Shown: positions 1 to 8,335, numbered from the stretch's first letter. The stretch: DNA of 43,071 nt from Anaeroglomus sp964550565 (GCA_964550565.1 CAZKAI010000026.1:1-43071); one strand, 5' to 3'. The notes: generated from the sequence alone by a model not told the origin. A program made the numbers and translations.

Positions 1-1217
1 GCAAACAAGTCCCGGACGGCTTCGAGGTAGCCGTATCCGTATTCCTGTTCCGGCTCGAGACAGCTTCCTTCGGGCCATTCATTCCAGGCATTGATGGTCA
101 TCACCTTTGGCTCGACCGACGACGCCAGCAATCGCTGGGCAATCATCTGAGTCGCTTCCTTGAAGGCTGCGGGGGTATTGCCCTGCATGACGGGATTGAC
201 CACATGCGCTGCAGGTCTGGACCAGTCGGCATCGGGATGAGCACGCGGACTGTTATCCCAATTGATGGTCGTATTAGGGAAATACGGCACGGGGTAATTT
301 TTCAAGGCTCCATTGAGAAAACCAAGATACCGGTCGCGTCCCCATGCGTAATCCGAAATCGGGAAGGTGCCGTAATTAAGCGCGCCATGATGGACCCAGG
401 TATAGCCGGTCAGGCTGTCCAGCTTCAACTCCGCACACAATTTGGACCAGTCAGCAGGCGTGTTGCCGCCGGGCAGATTGGGCTGCCCCCACAGGATTGC
501 ATTGATATGAAGGCCGGGAAATCCTGCCTTTTCAACTTTTTTTCGGAACTGGTCGAGAGCTTCGCGTGCGGCCTGAACCGTGCCGAAGCTATCGAGGAAC
601 AACTGCATCTCGTAAATCGAGAAATAGGGCTTGCCGTCGATTTTCCAATAGCTGGGATGCTTGAAATAACGGTTGATCACCAGATCGGTTATGGTATCCC
701 ATGTCTGGGATTTGATTTTGCCGGGATAGAGCAGTTTGATCGGCTCGGCGGGATTGTATCCCTGAATATCATACCAGTCATGATTGGCCCACATCAGGGC
801 AAACCGGATACGGTCATTGTTGCGAGCCTTGAGAAAACCTTTATCCAGAGCGCCTTCAAGATACGGACCGTCATCATAATAATACCAGTCGAAAATAAAG
901 GCATCGACGCCGTAATCGGCGGCGGCGTCAATCTTTTGGGCCATCACATTCGGGTCGGATTCGTCCCGATATCCCCAGACCGGCACCTTCGGCTGCTTGT
1001 GGCCGGCAAATCGCGGTTTGGCTTTGCGAATCAAATCCCATTCGGTAAAACCGGGATATTTGGCCTTGTCCCAGCGGGGATGCGGGTGCGTACAGGGGTA
1101 ATAATAAGCCGCTACCGTAATATCCGCCGCAGACGGCTCCGAGGAAGCCGCGAAGAGATTCGTACAAGCACACCAACTAAAAAGAATAAAATACATCACT
1201 GCTGCGCATGTTCGCAT
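1..1217 (-). CDS. Secreted WbsX/GH99-like glycan-active protein (3' end cut by window edge)
   Basis: I translated the minus strand from ATG at 1217 and found 405 uninterrupted codons running off the window, so the C-terminus is missing. An AGGAGA Shine-Dalgarno site lies 7 nt before the ATG. The first ~25 residues form a hydrophobic signal segment (MYFILFSWCACTN). After it come AAYYYPCTHPHPRWDKAKYP, then FDWYYYDDG, ALMWANHDWYD and, near the visible end, NAWNEWPEGSCLEPE. The last pattern is typical of the WbsX / GH99-like family (a TIM-barrel family related to endo-mannosidases, also annotated as glycosyltransferase WbsX). It is probably exported and acts on glycans; the substrate cannot be read from sequence. 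The gene stands alone, separated from the radical SAM gene by a dispersed repeat. A long plus-strand frame over the same bases has no recognisable protein features. Confidence 0.8.
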   Translation of the reverse strand, partial: MRTCAAVMYFILFSWCACTNLFAASSEPSAADITVAAYYYPCTHPHPRWDKAKYPGFTEWDLIRKAKPRFAGHKQPKVPVWGYRDESDPNVMAQKIDAAADYGVDAFIFDWYYYDDGPYLEGALDKGFLKARNNDRIRFALMWANHDWYDIQGYNPAEPIKLLYPGKIKSQTWDTITDLVINRYFKHPSYWKIDGKPYFSIYEMQLFLDSFGTVQAAREALDQFRKKVEKAGFPGLHINAILWGQPNLPGGNTPADWSKLCAELKLDSLTGYTWVHHGALNYGTFPISDYAWGRDRYLGFLNGALKNYPVPYFPNTTINWDNSPRAHPDADWSRPAAHVVNPVMQGNTPAAFKEATQMIAQRLLASSVEPKVMTINAWNEWPEGSCLEPEQEYGYGYLEAVRDLF

Positions 1218-1233
1218 CGTTGATTCTCCTAAA

Positions 1234-1339
1234 TATACTGAATCTTACTTGAAATTTTCCGTTTCGGCGCGGCTAAGTACCGTGGCATCAACCACGTGCT
1301 TCGTTTGCTCGCGGAATAATCATACCCGTTGGGTATATC
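1234..1339 (-). repeat. Dispersed ~105-bp repeat, copy 1
   Basis: These 106 bp align almost end to end with 7621-7725. Shared blocks include GCGGCTAAGTAC, TTGCTTGCGG-like sequence, AATAATCATACCC and GTTGGGTATATC. The end at 1321-1337 contains the palindrome ATACCCGTTGGGTAT, which can form a 6-bp hairpin. An internal inverted repeat (CGTGG/CCACG) is private to this copy. The element lies between the GH99-like gene and the radical SAM gene, and the last codons of the latter lie inside it. It resembles a small non-autonomous repeat; no transposase is present. Confidence 0.75.
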
Positions 1340-3122
1340 GATTGGTCATGGCCTCATGGTAATGTTCAGCCAGATAATCCTCTTTCGGCCCGCCCAGATG
1401 GGACCACGGCAGCACCTTGCCGGGCGTATAGGCCCGCTGGGCACAGGCATCCAAATCCATGCCGTTGTCGGCAAAGGCCTTCTGCCACACGGTAATATCG
1501 AAGCACTCATCCCACAAATCGAATTTCGCCCCAGCGCGCCAGGCAGATTCAATTACCGCGCCCAGCCTGCGGTCGCCGCGGGCCAGCGCCGACTCCAGCA
1601 CGCTGCACTCGATATGGTGAAACTTCAGCGACACGCAGCGGGCATTGAGCTGCCGCTTGCGGTCGATCATTACTTGTTTGGCGCGATGGAAATACTCTGC
1701 CGAGGCCTGCCCCAGCCAGCCGAACGGCGTATGCGGCTTTGGAACCAGCCAACTGACGGCGGCATTGACACTGGCCAGACGTCCGCGAACCTCTCGCGAG
1801 AGCATCGCAATGCGGTAAGACAAATCCACCACTGCCGCAAGGTCGGCTTCGGTCTCGCCGGGAAAGCCCGCCATGAAATACAGCTTGACCTTCTGGAATC
1901 CGGCCTGATACGCGGCACGAACTGCGGCAAACAAATCCTCATCCGAAATCGGCTTATTAATCATTTTTCGCAGGGCCGGACTGGCTGCCTCCACGGCAAT
2001 CGTCAGCCCGCTTTTACGGACCGCTGTCACCATCTTCGGCAAGAGCTGCAACTGCTCCTGAACCCGCAGGCTCGGCACGGAAAGGCCTACATGCCGGGGT
2101 GCAAAATACGCTGTGAGCTTATCGATTAATTCTTCCAGATGCGGATAATCCGCCGTCGATAGCGACAGCAGGCTGATGGTATCGTAGCCGGTCGCGGCGT
2201 ATTGCTGCTTGGCGATGTCCACAATCCGGTTGGGACTGCGATAGCGAATCGGCCGCCGACAAAACGATGCCTGACAAAACCGGCATCGCCCCGGGCAGCC
2301 CCGCATAATCTCGATACTGATACGATCGTGCACTGCTTCAACAAACGGCACCACCGGCCGGGCAGGCACGGGGGCGTTTTCAAAATCCTCCACAACGGCA
2401 TTTTCCAGCCGGGCGGGAACGCCAGCCGCTTTGGGACGAATCGACTTCAATTCCTCGCCGTCATAATCCACTTCATACAGGGATGGCACATACAGACAAT
2501 CAAATTGTCTGGCCGCAGCCAGCAGAAAGTCCGCTTTGGAATGGCCCTGCTGCTTATACTGTCGATATAACGCAATCACTTCAGGCAGTACCTCTTCGGC
2601 CTGCCCAAGAAAAAACAGATCCGCAAAATCCGCCAGCGGCTCGGCACAATTGGCAATCTGGCCGCCGACAACAATCAGCGGATGAGCCTCGGTACGCTGC
2701 GAAGCCCGCACCGGCAGGCCTGCCAGGTCAATCATATTCAGAAATGCCGTATAGCACAGTTCGTTGGTCAGGCTGAATCCCAGCATATCAAAATCCCGCA
2801 CGGCAGCTTTGGATTCGAGGGTAAACAGCGGCAGGTTGATCGTCCGCATCCGTTCCTCGGCATCCAGCCACGGAGCAAAGACCCGCTCGCAGGCCACGCC
2901 GGGGTCACGGTTCAGCAGGTCGTACACCACTGCCAGCCCCGTATGGCTCATGCCGATTTCGTACACATCGGGAAACGCCAGCGCCACCCGGACATCGCAG
3001 TCGGCCGGATTTTTCCGCGTCTGGTTGATTTCACCGCCGATATAGCGGCCCGGCTTTCGTACAAACGGCAGGAATTCCGCGTCCACCCGGGATTTCAGTA
3101 TTTCTGGATTTTTTCGATTCAT
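1320..3122 (-). CDS. B12-binding-type radical SAM protein (TIGR03960-like)
   Basis: This protein of about 600 residues has an N-terminal region typical of B12-binding radical SAM proteins (FPDVYEIGMSHTGLAVVYDL, near residues 50-70) and a radical SAM core with the cluster motif MRGCPGRCRFCQ near residues 270-285, supplying the CxxxCxxC ligands of the [4Fe-4S] cluster. Further SAM-core landmarks are IAVEAASPALRKMINKPI and FMAGFPGETEADL. The family is annotated as uncharacterised and often occurs with a DUF2344 partner, which I do not see here. An upstream GTG at 3137 is in frame, but ATG at 3122 fits a TATAAT placed exactly where a leaderless start would be expected. The last residues (YTQRV) and the stop codon come from the adjacent repeat, so the natural C-terminus may have been altered. 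Confidence 0.85.
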   Translation of the reverse strand: MNRKNPEILKSRVDAEFLPFVRKPGRYIGGEINQTRKNPADCDVRVALAFPDVYEIGMSHTGLAVVYDLLNRDPGVACERVFAPWLDAEERMRTINLPLFTLESKAAVRDFDMLGFSLTNELCYTAFLNMIDLAGLPVRASQRTEAHPLIVVGGQIANCAEPLADFADLFFLGQAEEVLPEVIALYRQYKQQGHSKADFLLAAARQFDCLYVPSLYEVDYDGEELKSIRPKAAGVPARLENAVVEDFENAPVPARPVVPFVEAVHDRISIEIMRGCPGRCRFCQASFCRRPIRYRSPNRIVDIAKQQYAATGYDTISLLSLSTADYPHLEELIDKLTAYFAPRHVGLSVPSLRVQEQLQLLPKMVTAVRKSGLTIAVEAASPALRKMINKPISDEDLFAAVRAAYQAGFQKVKLYFMAGFPGETEADLAAVVDLSYRIAMLSREVRGRLASVNAAVSWLVPKPHTPFGWLGQASAEYFHRAKQVMIDRKRQLNARCVSLKFHHIECSVLESALARGDRRLGAVIESAWRAGAKFDLWDECFDITVWQKAFADNGMDLDACAQRAYTPGKVLPWSHLGGPKEDYLAEHYHEAMTNRYTQRV

Positions 3123-3150
3123 TCCGATATTATACACAAAAAGTCGTTTT
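3122..3150 (-). promoter_or_regulatory. Possible promoter giving a leaderless radical SAM mRNA
   Basis: Reading the minus strand, TATAAT (3134-3129) is followed by six bases and then the ATG at 3122, which would put the transcription start on the A of the ATG. The -35 is weak (TGTACA with a 16-nt spacer). No Shine-Dalgarno sequence can exist on such a transcript. Confidence 0.3.
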
Positions 3151-3198
3151 TGTACAGGCTAACACGATGACAAACAAGCTGCAAAATGTCGGAAAATA

Positions 3199-3298
3199 NN
3201 NNNNNNNNNNNNNNNNNNNNNNNNNNNNNNNNNNNNNNNNNNNNNNNNNNNNNNNNNNNNNNNNNNNNNNNNNNNNNNNNNNNNNNNNNNNNNNNNNN
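3199..3298. other. Assembly gap (100 N)
   Basis: There are exactly 100 N, the usual placeholder for a scaffold join of unknown length. The 61 bases between the radical SAM start codon and the gap cannot be assigned. The first part of apbE is lost here. Confidence 0.98.
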
Positions 3299-3884
3299 CG
3301 CCCGAGCCAGGGTCGGCTATGAAAAAGTAACACTTAACCCGACGGACAAGACCGTCCAATTTGCCGTCGAAGGGATGAAGCTGGACGTCGGAGCCATTGC
3401 CAAGGGGTACGCCGTCGATATCGCAATGAAGGTCTTGCGAGCCCAAGGGGCTGTCGCCGGCATGGTGGATCTGGGCGGCAATGTCCGCTGCTTTGGCCCC
3501 GGCCCGGCAGGCGGCAACTGGTATATTGGCCTGCGCGATCCGCGCAATCCTGAAAATTATGAGGTTAAACTGCGGCTTAATAATATGGCCGTCGCCACCA
3601 GCGGTGATTATGAACGGTATGTCCTCGTGGATGGCCAGCCCCAAAGCCACATTCTAAACCCCAAAACCTCCGAATCGGTTAAGGAACTGGCCAGCGTCAC
3701 AATTATCGCCCCCACAGCAATACAGACGGATGCCTTATCCACGGCAGTCAGTGTGCTGGGCAAAGAAAAAGGCCTGACGCTCCTTGAAAAAATCGAAGGT
3801 GTCGAGGCAATTGTGATGACCTCGGCCCAGCCGGATCAGCGGATTGAAACACCAGGTGCCAAACAATTTATTGAAATAGACTAA
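3299..3884 (+). CDS. apbE: FAD:protein FMN transferase ApbE, C-terminal part
   Basis: About 195 residues remain after the assembly gap. They contain the ApbE signatures KLDVGAIAKGYAVD, VDLGGNVRCFG, ATSGDYERYV, HILNPKT and TDALSTAVSVLG; the Asp of TDALSTA is the family's Mg2+-binding position. ApbE transfers FMN from FAD to a Thr/Ser of target flavoproteins outside the cytoplasm, including RnfG, RnfD and NqrB/C. The Rnf operon begins about 2 kb downstream on the other strand, so its subunits are the likely substrates. The N-terminus, signal peptide and start codon fall in or before the gap. The stop codon is followed closely by the next gene, suggesting co-transcription. Confidence 0.9.
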
Positions 3885-3895
3885 TGGAGTTGACA

Positions 3896-4600
3896 ATGAA
3901 AAAGAATGCTTTGTTATGTTTGATCGTTCTGGCAGCAAGTCTTATTCCTTCTGCGGGATTCAGCGGCAGCACTATTCCGGAAGGCTACACCGAAATCTCA
4001 ATCGAGGGGTTTCAGATTCTGGTCCGCGACACATTAATCCGGCGGGATGCGGCCCTGTGGGAAAACACACGCCGGGAGTTAGCCAGTCAGCTCTTTCGTA
4101 TTGTTCGGGATGTGCCTGAGGTCGCCGTTCAGAGGCTTCGGCAAAGTCCCATCTGGATTGAAGACACCGACGCTCGCAGCGCCATGTGGGCTCACATTGA
4201 CGTCGGCTGGCTGAAGGCCAACGGCTACCTGCCCGAGAAAGTCAACTGCATCGAGATTCGCAATCCCAGCCTGTTTGTGTCATGGTGCAAGGACCAGCCC
4301 TCGATGGTGCTTCATGAGATGGCGCATATCTATCATAATAAATTCCTGCACCGCAATCCCGAAATTCAAAAAGCCTATCAGGATGCCCTTAAAAGCGGCA
4401 CGTATGAAAAAATCCTGCATATCAACGGCCGTACCGTCCGCGCCTATGCGATGAATAATGATATGGAATATTTCGCCGAAACCGCCGAAGCCTTCTTCGG
4501 CACTAACGATATGTATCCCTTTGTCCGGGCGGAACTGAATATCCACGACCCGAACATGTTCCAACTGCATAAGAAATTGTGGCAGGAGGTCAGCCAGTAA
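3896..4600 (+). CDS. Secreted HExxH zinc metallopeptidase-like protein
   Basis: A start at 3896 gives 234 residues with a clear signal peptide (MKKNALLCLIVLAASLIPSA). GGAG lies 6 nt before this ATG, whereas an ATG at 3884 overlapping the apbE stop has no such site. The catalytic motif is HEMAHIYH, near residue 140, and a downstream MEYFAETAEAFFG segment offers the Glu expected as third zinc ligand in gluzincin-type enzymes. The family is not one I can name; similar secreted proteases are usually annotated as hypothetical. It probably acts in the periplasm. It follows apbE by 11 nt, so the two are likely co-transcribed, though a functional link to flavinylation is not shown. Confidence 0.7.
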   Translation: MKKNALLCLIVLAASLIPSAGFSGSTIPEGYTEISIEGFQILVRDTLIRRDAALWENTRRELASQLFRIVRDVPEVAVQRLRQSPIWIEDTDARSAMWAHIDVGWLKANGYLPEKVNCIEIRNPSLFVSWCKDQPSMVLHEMAHIYHNKFLHRNPEIQKAYQDALKSGTYEKILHINGRTVRAYAMNNDMEYFAETAEAFFGTNDMYPFVRAELNIHDPNMFQLHKKLWQEVSQ

Positions 4601-4634
4601 ATTATTCGCCAAGCACAGCAAGAGGATAATAGCC

Positions 4635-5306
4635 ATGATTGAACGTCAGGACAGACAAAAAATCGTCGACCTTCTCCAGCTATACATGGACGAGAAAATT
4701 ACAGCGTTTGCGTTCAATGACGGATTATGTGAGCTATATCATTCCAAAGACCACACCGCGGCATGGACAGTCCGGCAACTCTGGTATTATTATGATGATA
4801 TAAAAGACCATAAAATCCATGCTACAAAAGAAGTATGGGACTATTTCTGGCGATTAAGACTATTGTTGGAGTCCGAGGCGGAAATCGACATATTCTCCAA
4901 TCGTTATTGGCAAGCTGAACAAATGATAAGCTTTATTTTATTAGGATTATTTATATGTATTGCCTATTTTGCAGGGTGGGGATGGTTTCTTGCAGTCATC
5001 TGGATGATCTTTGGGCTGGCTGGGATTGTGTTATCCAAACTCAATCACAATAAAAATCAAATCGATATAAAGACCTATCCTTTCGCCGGTTTTTCTGAAA
5101 TCAAAACGGTCAGAAATAAAATTCCCTGCTTTTCCAAATCTGCTTATCCTGCGCATTTAAAAACAAGGAGAATCCGCTGGCGTTTCCTGGAAATAGATCT
5201 GCCCTTGACAAAGTATTTTCTTATGATCGTATTTGGCCCCTTTGTTTTACTTAGGCTTTCATTGCCTCAAAAAGAAACGTATCTGTCAATTCTACCGCCC
5301 GAATAA
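4635..5306 (+). CDS. Hypothetical membrane protein
   Basis: This 223-residue protein is unrecognised. The first ~90 residues are soluble, helical and rich in aromatic residues (VRQLWYYYDDIKDHK, EVWDYFWRLRLLLE). Two adjacent hydrophobic helices follow (MISFILLGLFICIAYFAGWG and FLAVIWMIFGLAGIVL), and a third hydrophobic segment lies near the C-terminus (YFLMIVFGPFVLL). AGAGG sits 9 nt before the ATG. Base composition is clearly richer in A+T than in the surrounding genes, which may indicate separate ancestry. It lies 34 nt after the metallopeptidase gene on the same strand and converges with the Nudix-like gene. Confidence 0.6.
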   Translation: MIERQDRQKIVDLLQLYMDEKITAFAFNDGLCELYHSKDHTAAWTVRQLWYYYDDIKDHKIHATKEVWDYFWRLRLLLESEAEIDIFSNRYWQAEQMISFILLGLFICIAYFAGWGWFLAVIWMIFGLAGIVLSKLNHNKNQIDIKTYPFAGFSEIKTVRNKIPCFSKSAYPAHLKTRRIRWRFLEIDLPLTKYFLMIVFGPFVLLRLSLPQKETYLSILPPE

Positions 5307-5332
5307 TAAGCAAGTGTCAAGGCTGAATCATT

Positions 5333-5953
5333 TTATTTGGATGCTGCCAGAGTATCCAGATACCCCAGGCACAGGGCCGACCAGGTTTCCAGTGTATTTT
5401 CGGCCTCACGCAATTCCGGCAGCGACATGAACGTCATCTGGGTAATCATCTGCTCGCGGCGAGTAACCTCCGGAGCATCCAGCGTCCACAGGTGAACCAC
5501 GCCTAGATGCACACTGCCGACTTCATTGGAATCGTCATTGAGCAGCGCAACGATCTGATTGGTAAACTTCGTGCTGACCGTCACCTCTTCTTCCACCTCG
5601 CGCTTGACCGCGTTGAGGTAGGTTTCATAAAAATCACCGAACAGGGCCATGTCGTCGGTGGGATTGATGTGGCCGCCGATACCGATGGAGCGATTGCCGA
5701 CCAGGCGCGTCTCACCGGCCCGCTTGCCCCGGACATAGCTGAGATACTTCCCGTCGCAGGCCATCAGCACATAGGGGATAATCTGCTTGAAGGAGGGGTC
5801 CTTCTCGGCCAGGGAGCGAGGCATAAACCGCGGCACGCCGGGAGCAAATATCGATTTGAGATACTTGTCCGTATCCATCATCAGACCATGGAATATCCCG
5901 ACTTTTTCGAGTTCCTTACGCGGGATAACTAATACCTGTTCTTCCTGAGCCAT
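5333..5953 (-). CDS. Nudix-superfamily phosphoesterase-like protein (COG4112-like)
   Basis: The protein has 206 residues from ATG at 5953. Longer reading from TTG at 6004 adds 17 residues without family support, and an in-frame GTG at 5962 is also possible. Features include GNRSIGIGGHINPTDD followed by AVKREVEEEV, a degenerate Nudix box in which the REVEEE core is present but the Gly-to-Glu spacing is longer than the classical GX5EX7REUXEEXGU. This matches the group annotated as predicted phosphoesterase, MutT family. The substrate is unknown. It is the last minus-strand gene after rnfB, 125 nt away, and may be read through from the Rnf operon. Confidence 0.7.
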   Translation of the reverse strand: MAQEEQVLVIPRKELEKVGIFHGLMMDTDKYLKSIFAPGVPRFMPRSLAEKDPSFKQIIPYVLMACDGKYLSYVRGKRAGETRLVGNRSIGIGGHINPTDDMALFGDFYETYLNAVKREVEEEVTVSTKFTNQIVALLNDDSNEVGSVHLGVVHLWTLDAPEVTRREQMITQMTFMSLPELREAENTLETWSALCLGYLDTLAASK

Positions 5954-6077
5954 TTTATTCACTATACTTTGTATTGGATTTTTGGTTAGCGGGGCAATCC
6001 CCAAAGGCAGTCACTTTAAAGCATATCCCTTAAAAGTCAACGCCAAAAATGCGTGAATCACACCCGGGATACGTTGG

Positions 6078-6971
6078 CTACGATGCCGCGGCGGTCTGCT
6101 TTTCTTCAGGATTGACATCCGCCGGGGCGGTTTTGCCGCGATAAACAATTACCTTGGTCGGGCATTTGGTCATCGCCGTGGTCACGGCCTCGGACGGGGC
6201 ATATTTTTCATAATTCATCCGCGACAGATTATCCGCCACGGTGAATAAATCGGTCTGCTTGGCACAAATGCCGCAGCCGATACAGCCGACCTTGCAGAAG
6301 GCGCGGGTATTTTTGCCGCTTTCCCGGCTGCTGCAGGCCACCGCTGCCATGGGATCATTGGTAAACGGAACCATCTTGATCAAAAACCGCGGACAGGCCT
6401 TGCTGCAGGCGCCACAGCCGGTGCATTTGCTGTAATCCACCGTTGCCAGACCATTCACCACATGGAGGGCATCGAACTTGCATGACCGAACGCAATCGCC
6501 AAATCCCAGGCACCCAAATGCACACGCCTGTACCGGCGGCTGGGCATTGGCAGCCGTACAGGCCGGAATGCCGCGATACCGGGCATAGATTGTCTTGTCG
6601 GTTTTATGGCCGCGACAGTGAATAATGGGCCGCTGCGGGGCGCCCGAACCGCTGATTTGCAGATTTAGAACAATAGCGATTTTATTCATCGCATCCGCAC
6701 CGCCGGGAGAACAGCGCCCCAGCAGTTCCGGATTGGCCGCCACCGCCTTGGCATAGGAGGCACAGCCGGCAAACCCGCAGGCACCGCAGTCGATTTTCGG
6801 CAACGCCGCATAGACTTCTTCAACCTTGGGGTCCTGCTGAACGCGCAGTTTAATGCTGGCGATGAGCAAGACGACGGCAAATCCAGCCCCAAGGCTAAGC
6901 ATCAATACAGCGGCCGGCCATGAGGCCTGAAAAAAATCCATTGCAGAAGCCGATAGAATATAATTTTCCAT
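6078..6971 (-). CDS. rnfB: Rnf complex subunit RnfB (multi-cluster ferredoxin)
   Basis: RnfB passes electrons from reduced ferredoxin into the ion-pumping Rnf complex. The 297 residues start with a membrane anchor (residues ~16-42), followed by the Fes-type cluster motif CGACGFAGC, then CAFGCLGFGDC, CTGCGACSKACP and CIGCGIC with a late Cys-Pro, giving several [4Fe-4S] sites. A Pro/Ala/Glu-rich tail ends the protein. A GGAAG Shine-Dalgarno site lies 8 nt before the ATG. It is the last rnf gene, the usual position in a CDGEAB order, and follows rnfA by 31 nt. It faces the cytoplasm while anchored in the inner membrane. Confidence 0.95.
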   Translation of the reverse strand: MENYILSASAMDFFQASWPAAVLMLSLGAGFAVVLLIASIKLRVQQDPKVEEVYAALPKIDCGACGFAGCASYAKAVAANPELLGRCSPGGADAMNKIAIVLNLQISGSGAPQRPIIHCRGHKTDKTIYARYRGIPACTAANAQPPVQACAFGCLGFGDCVRSCKFDALHVVNGLATVDYSKCTGCGACSKACPRFLIKMVPFTNDPMAAVACSSRESGKNTRAFCKVGCIGCGICAKQTDLFTVADNLSRMNYEKYAPSEAVTTAMTKCPTKVIVYRGKTAPADVNPEEKQTAAAS

Positions 6972-7002
6972 GTTTTAATCTTCCATAGATCCAATAACAA
7001 GC

Positions 7003-7593
7003 TTACTTAATCATTCCCGCAAAACCCATGAATGCCAGCGTCAGCAATCCCGCGGTAATCAGGGTAATCGGAGCCCCCTGAAGACATTCGGGAATATCCG
7101 CCAGGGCAAGGTTTTCGCGGATACCCGCCATAATGCAAATGGCCATGGTAAATCCAATCCCGGCGCCAAAGCTCAGCACCACCGCCATCAGGATATCGTT
7201 AACCTGCCACAGGTTCAAAAACAGGCACAGCCCCAGAATAACACAGTTGGTCGTAATCAGCGGCAGAAAGATGCCGAAGGCCTCGTACAGCGTCGGGAAG
7301 AATTTCCGCAGGTACATTTCCACCAGTTGGACGGCTCCGGCAATCACCAGAATAAAGCAGACATAGCGAGTGACTTCCAGCGCCGTTCCCAGTAAAAACA
7401 AATGGTCAATCAGCCAGGTCAATGTCCCGGCCAGGGTGGTCACAAAGGTCACGGCCAGCCCCATGCCGAAAGCCATATCCAGTCTGCCTGAGACACCCAG
7501 ATACGGGCAGCAGCCCAGAAACTTGGTAAAAACCAGGTTGTTGATCAGAACGATGCTGATAAAAACCAGGACGATATGCTCTAAATATTCCAT
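7003..7593 (-). CDS. rnfA: Rnf complex membrane subunit RnfA
   Basis: RnfA is one of two homologous six-helix membrane subunits (with RnfE) that form the central electron and ion path of Rnf. The protein has 196 residues from ATG at 7593, with GGAG 9 nt upstream; a TTG two codons earlier is less likely. The family marker INNLVFTKFLGCCPYLGVS lies near the N-terminus, including the Cys expected to ligate a shared iron-sulfur site, and TTNCVILGLCLF lies near the middle. The gene is separated from rnfE by 124-130 nt holding a dispersed repeat, unlike the tight spacing elsewhere in the operon. Confidence 0.95.
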   Translation of the reverse strand: MEYLEHIVLVFISIVLINNLVFTKFLGCCPYLGVSGRLDMAFGMGLAVTFVTTLAGTLTWLIDHLFLLGTALEVTRYVCFILVIAGAVQLVEMYLRKFFPTLYEAFGIFLPLITTNCVILGLCLFLNLWQVNDILMAVVLSFGAGIGFTMAICIMAGIRENLALADIPECLQGAPITLITAGLLTLAFMGFAGMIK

Positions 7594-7620
7594 AATCAAT
7601 TACTCCAGAGAACCTGAATC

Positions 7621-7725
7621 TATACTGATCCTGCTTGAATTTTTCCGGTTCGTCGCGGCTAAGTACAGCCGCTTCAATCCTTTGCTTCTTTTGCTTGCGG
7701 AATAATCATACCCGTTGGGTATATC
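7621..7725 (-). repeat. Dispersed ~105-bp repeat, copy 2 (between rnfE and rnfA)
   Basis: This is a full copy of the element at 1234-1339, in the same orientation and again directly behind a minus-strand gene. The palindrome ATACCCGTTGGGTAT lies next to the rnfE stop codon; two bases of that stop (GA) belong to the repeat. The other end, TATACTGATCCTG, is also found at 42446. Confidence 0.75.
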
Positions 7726-8335
7726 AGGCTTTTTTCTTCGTGACCAGATTGACCAATCCAAGCATCAGTCCCAGTGTAACAAACGCGCCGACCGGCATCG
7801 CCATTCCCGCCCAGGGGACAAATCCGTTGGGCATCACCTGTACGGTTTCAAAAATCCTGCCGGTGGACAGCACTTCACGGATGGAAGCGAGAATACACAA
7901 CACCACGGTAAAACCAATGCCATAAGCCAGACCATCAATCACGCTGATCCAGGGTCCGTTTTTGCTGGCACAGGCTTCCGCCCGGCAGATAATGATGCAA
8001 TTGACGATAATCAGCGGAATATAGGGACCTAATTTTGCACTCATGTCCGGCAGATAGGCTTTTAAAAACAAATCCGCAATCGTTACAAACGTGGCAATCG
8101 TCAGGGTAAACATCATAATGCGCAGATGCGGTTTAAGCAGGTTTCGCATGAGACTGACCACCAGATTGGAACAAATCAGAACAAAGATCACACTCAGCCC
8201 CATGGTCAGGGCCGCTTTGGTGCCGGTAGTTACTGCCAGGGTCGGACACATTCCCAGCAATAGACGCAGCACGGGATTTTCAGACCAGATGCCGGCTGTG
8301 AAAGTATTGCCGACGGTTAATTGTTTATCTGCCAT
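7724..8335 (-). CDS. rnfE: Rnf complex membrane subunit RnfE
   Basis: RnfE pairs with RnfA in the membrane core of Rnf. The 203 residues carry the family features ENPVLRLLLGMCPTLAVTT near the N-terminus, with a conserved Cys, and IVNCIIICRAEACASKNG in the middle, followed by hydrophobic helices and a basic KKKA end. AAGG lies 8 nt before the ATG. It starts 10 nt after rnfG. Its stop codon is partly built from the adjoining repeat. Confidence 0.95.
   Translation of the reverse strand: MADKQLTVGNTFTAGIWSENPVLRLLLGMCPTLAVTTGTKAALTMGLSVIFVLICSNLVVSLMRNLLKPHLRIMMFTLTIATFVTIADLFLKAYLPDMSAKLGPYIPLIIVNCIIICRAEACASKNGPWISVIDGLAYGIGFTVVLCILASIREVLSTGRIFETVQVMPNGFVPWAGMAMPVGAFVTLGLMLGLVNLVTKKKA

Noticed and set aside
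204..1223. Long plus-strand open frame of 339 residues
   Set aside because: It is the antisense of the WbsX/GH99-like gene, which has a signal peptide, a ribosome site and family motifs; the plus frame shows none.
3186..3298. Reading frame running through the N gap into apbE
   Set aside because: The gap length is arbitrary, so neither frame nor start can be trusted; only the part after the gap is annotated.
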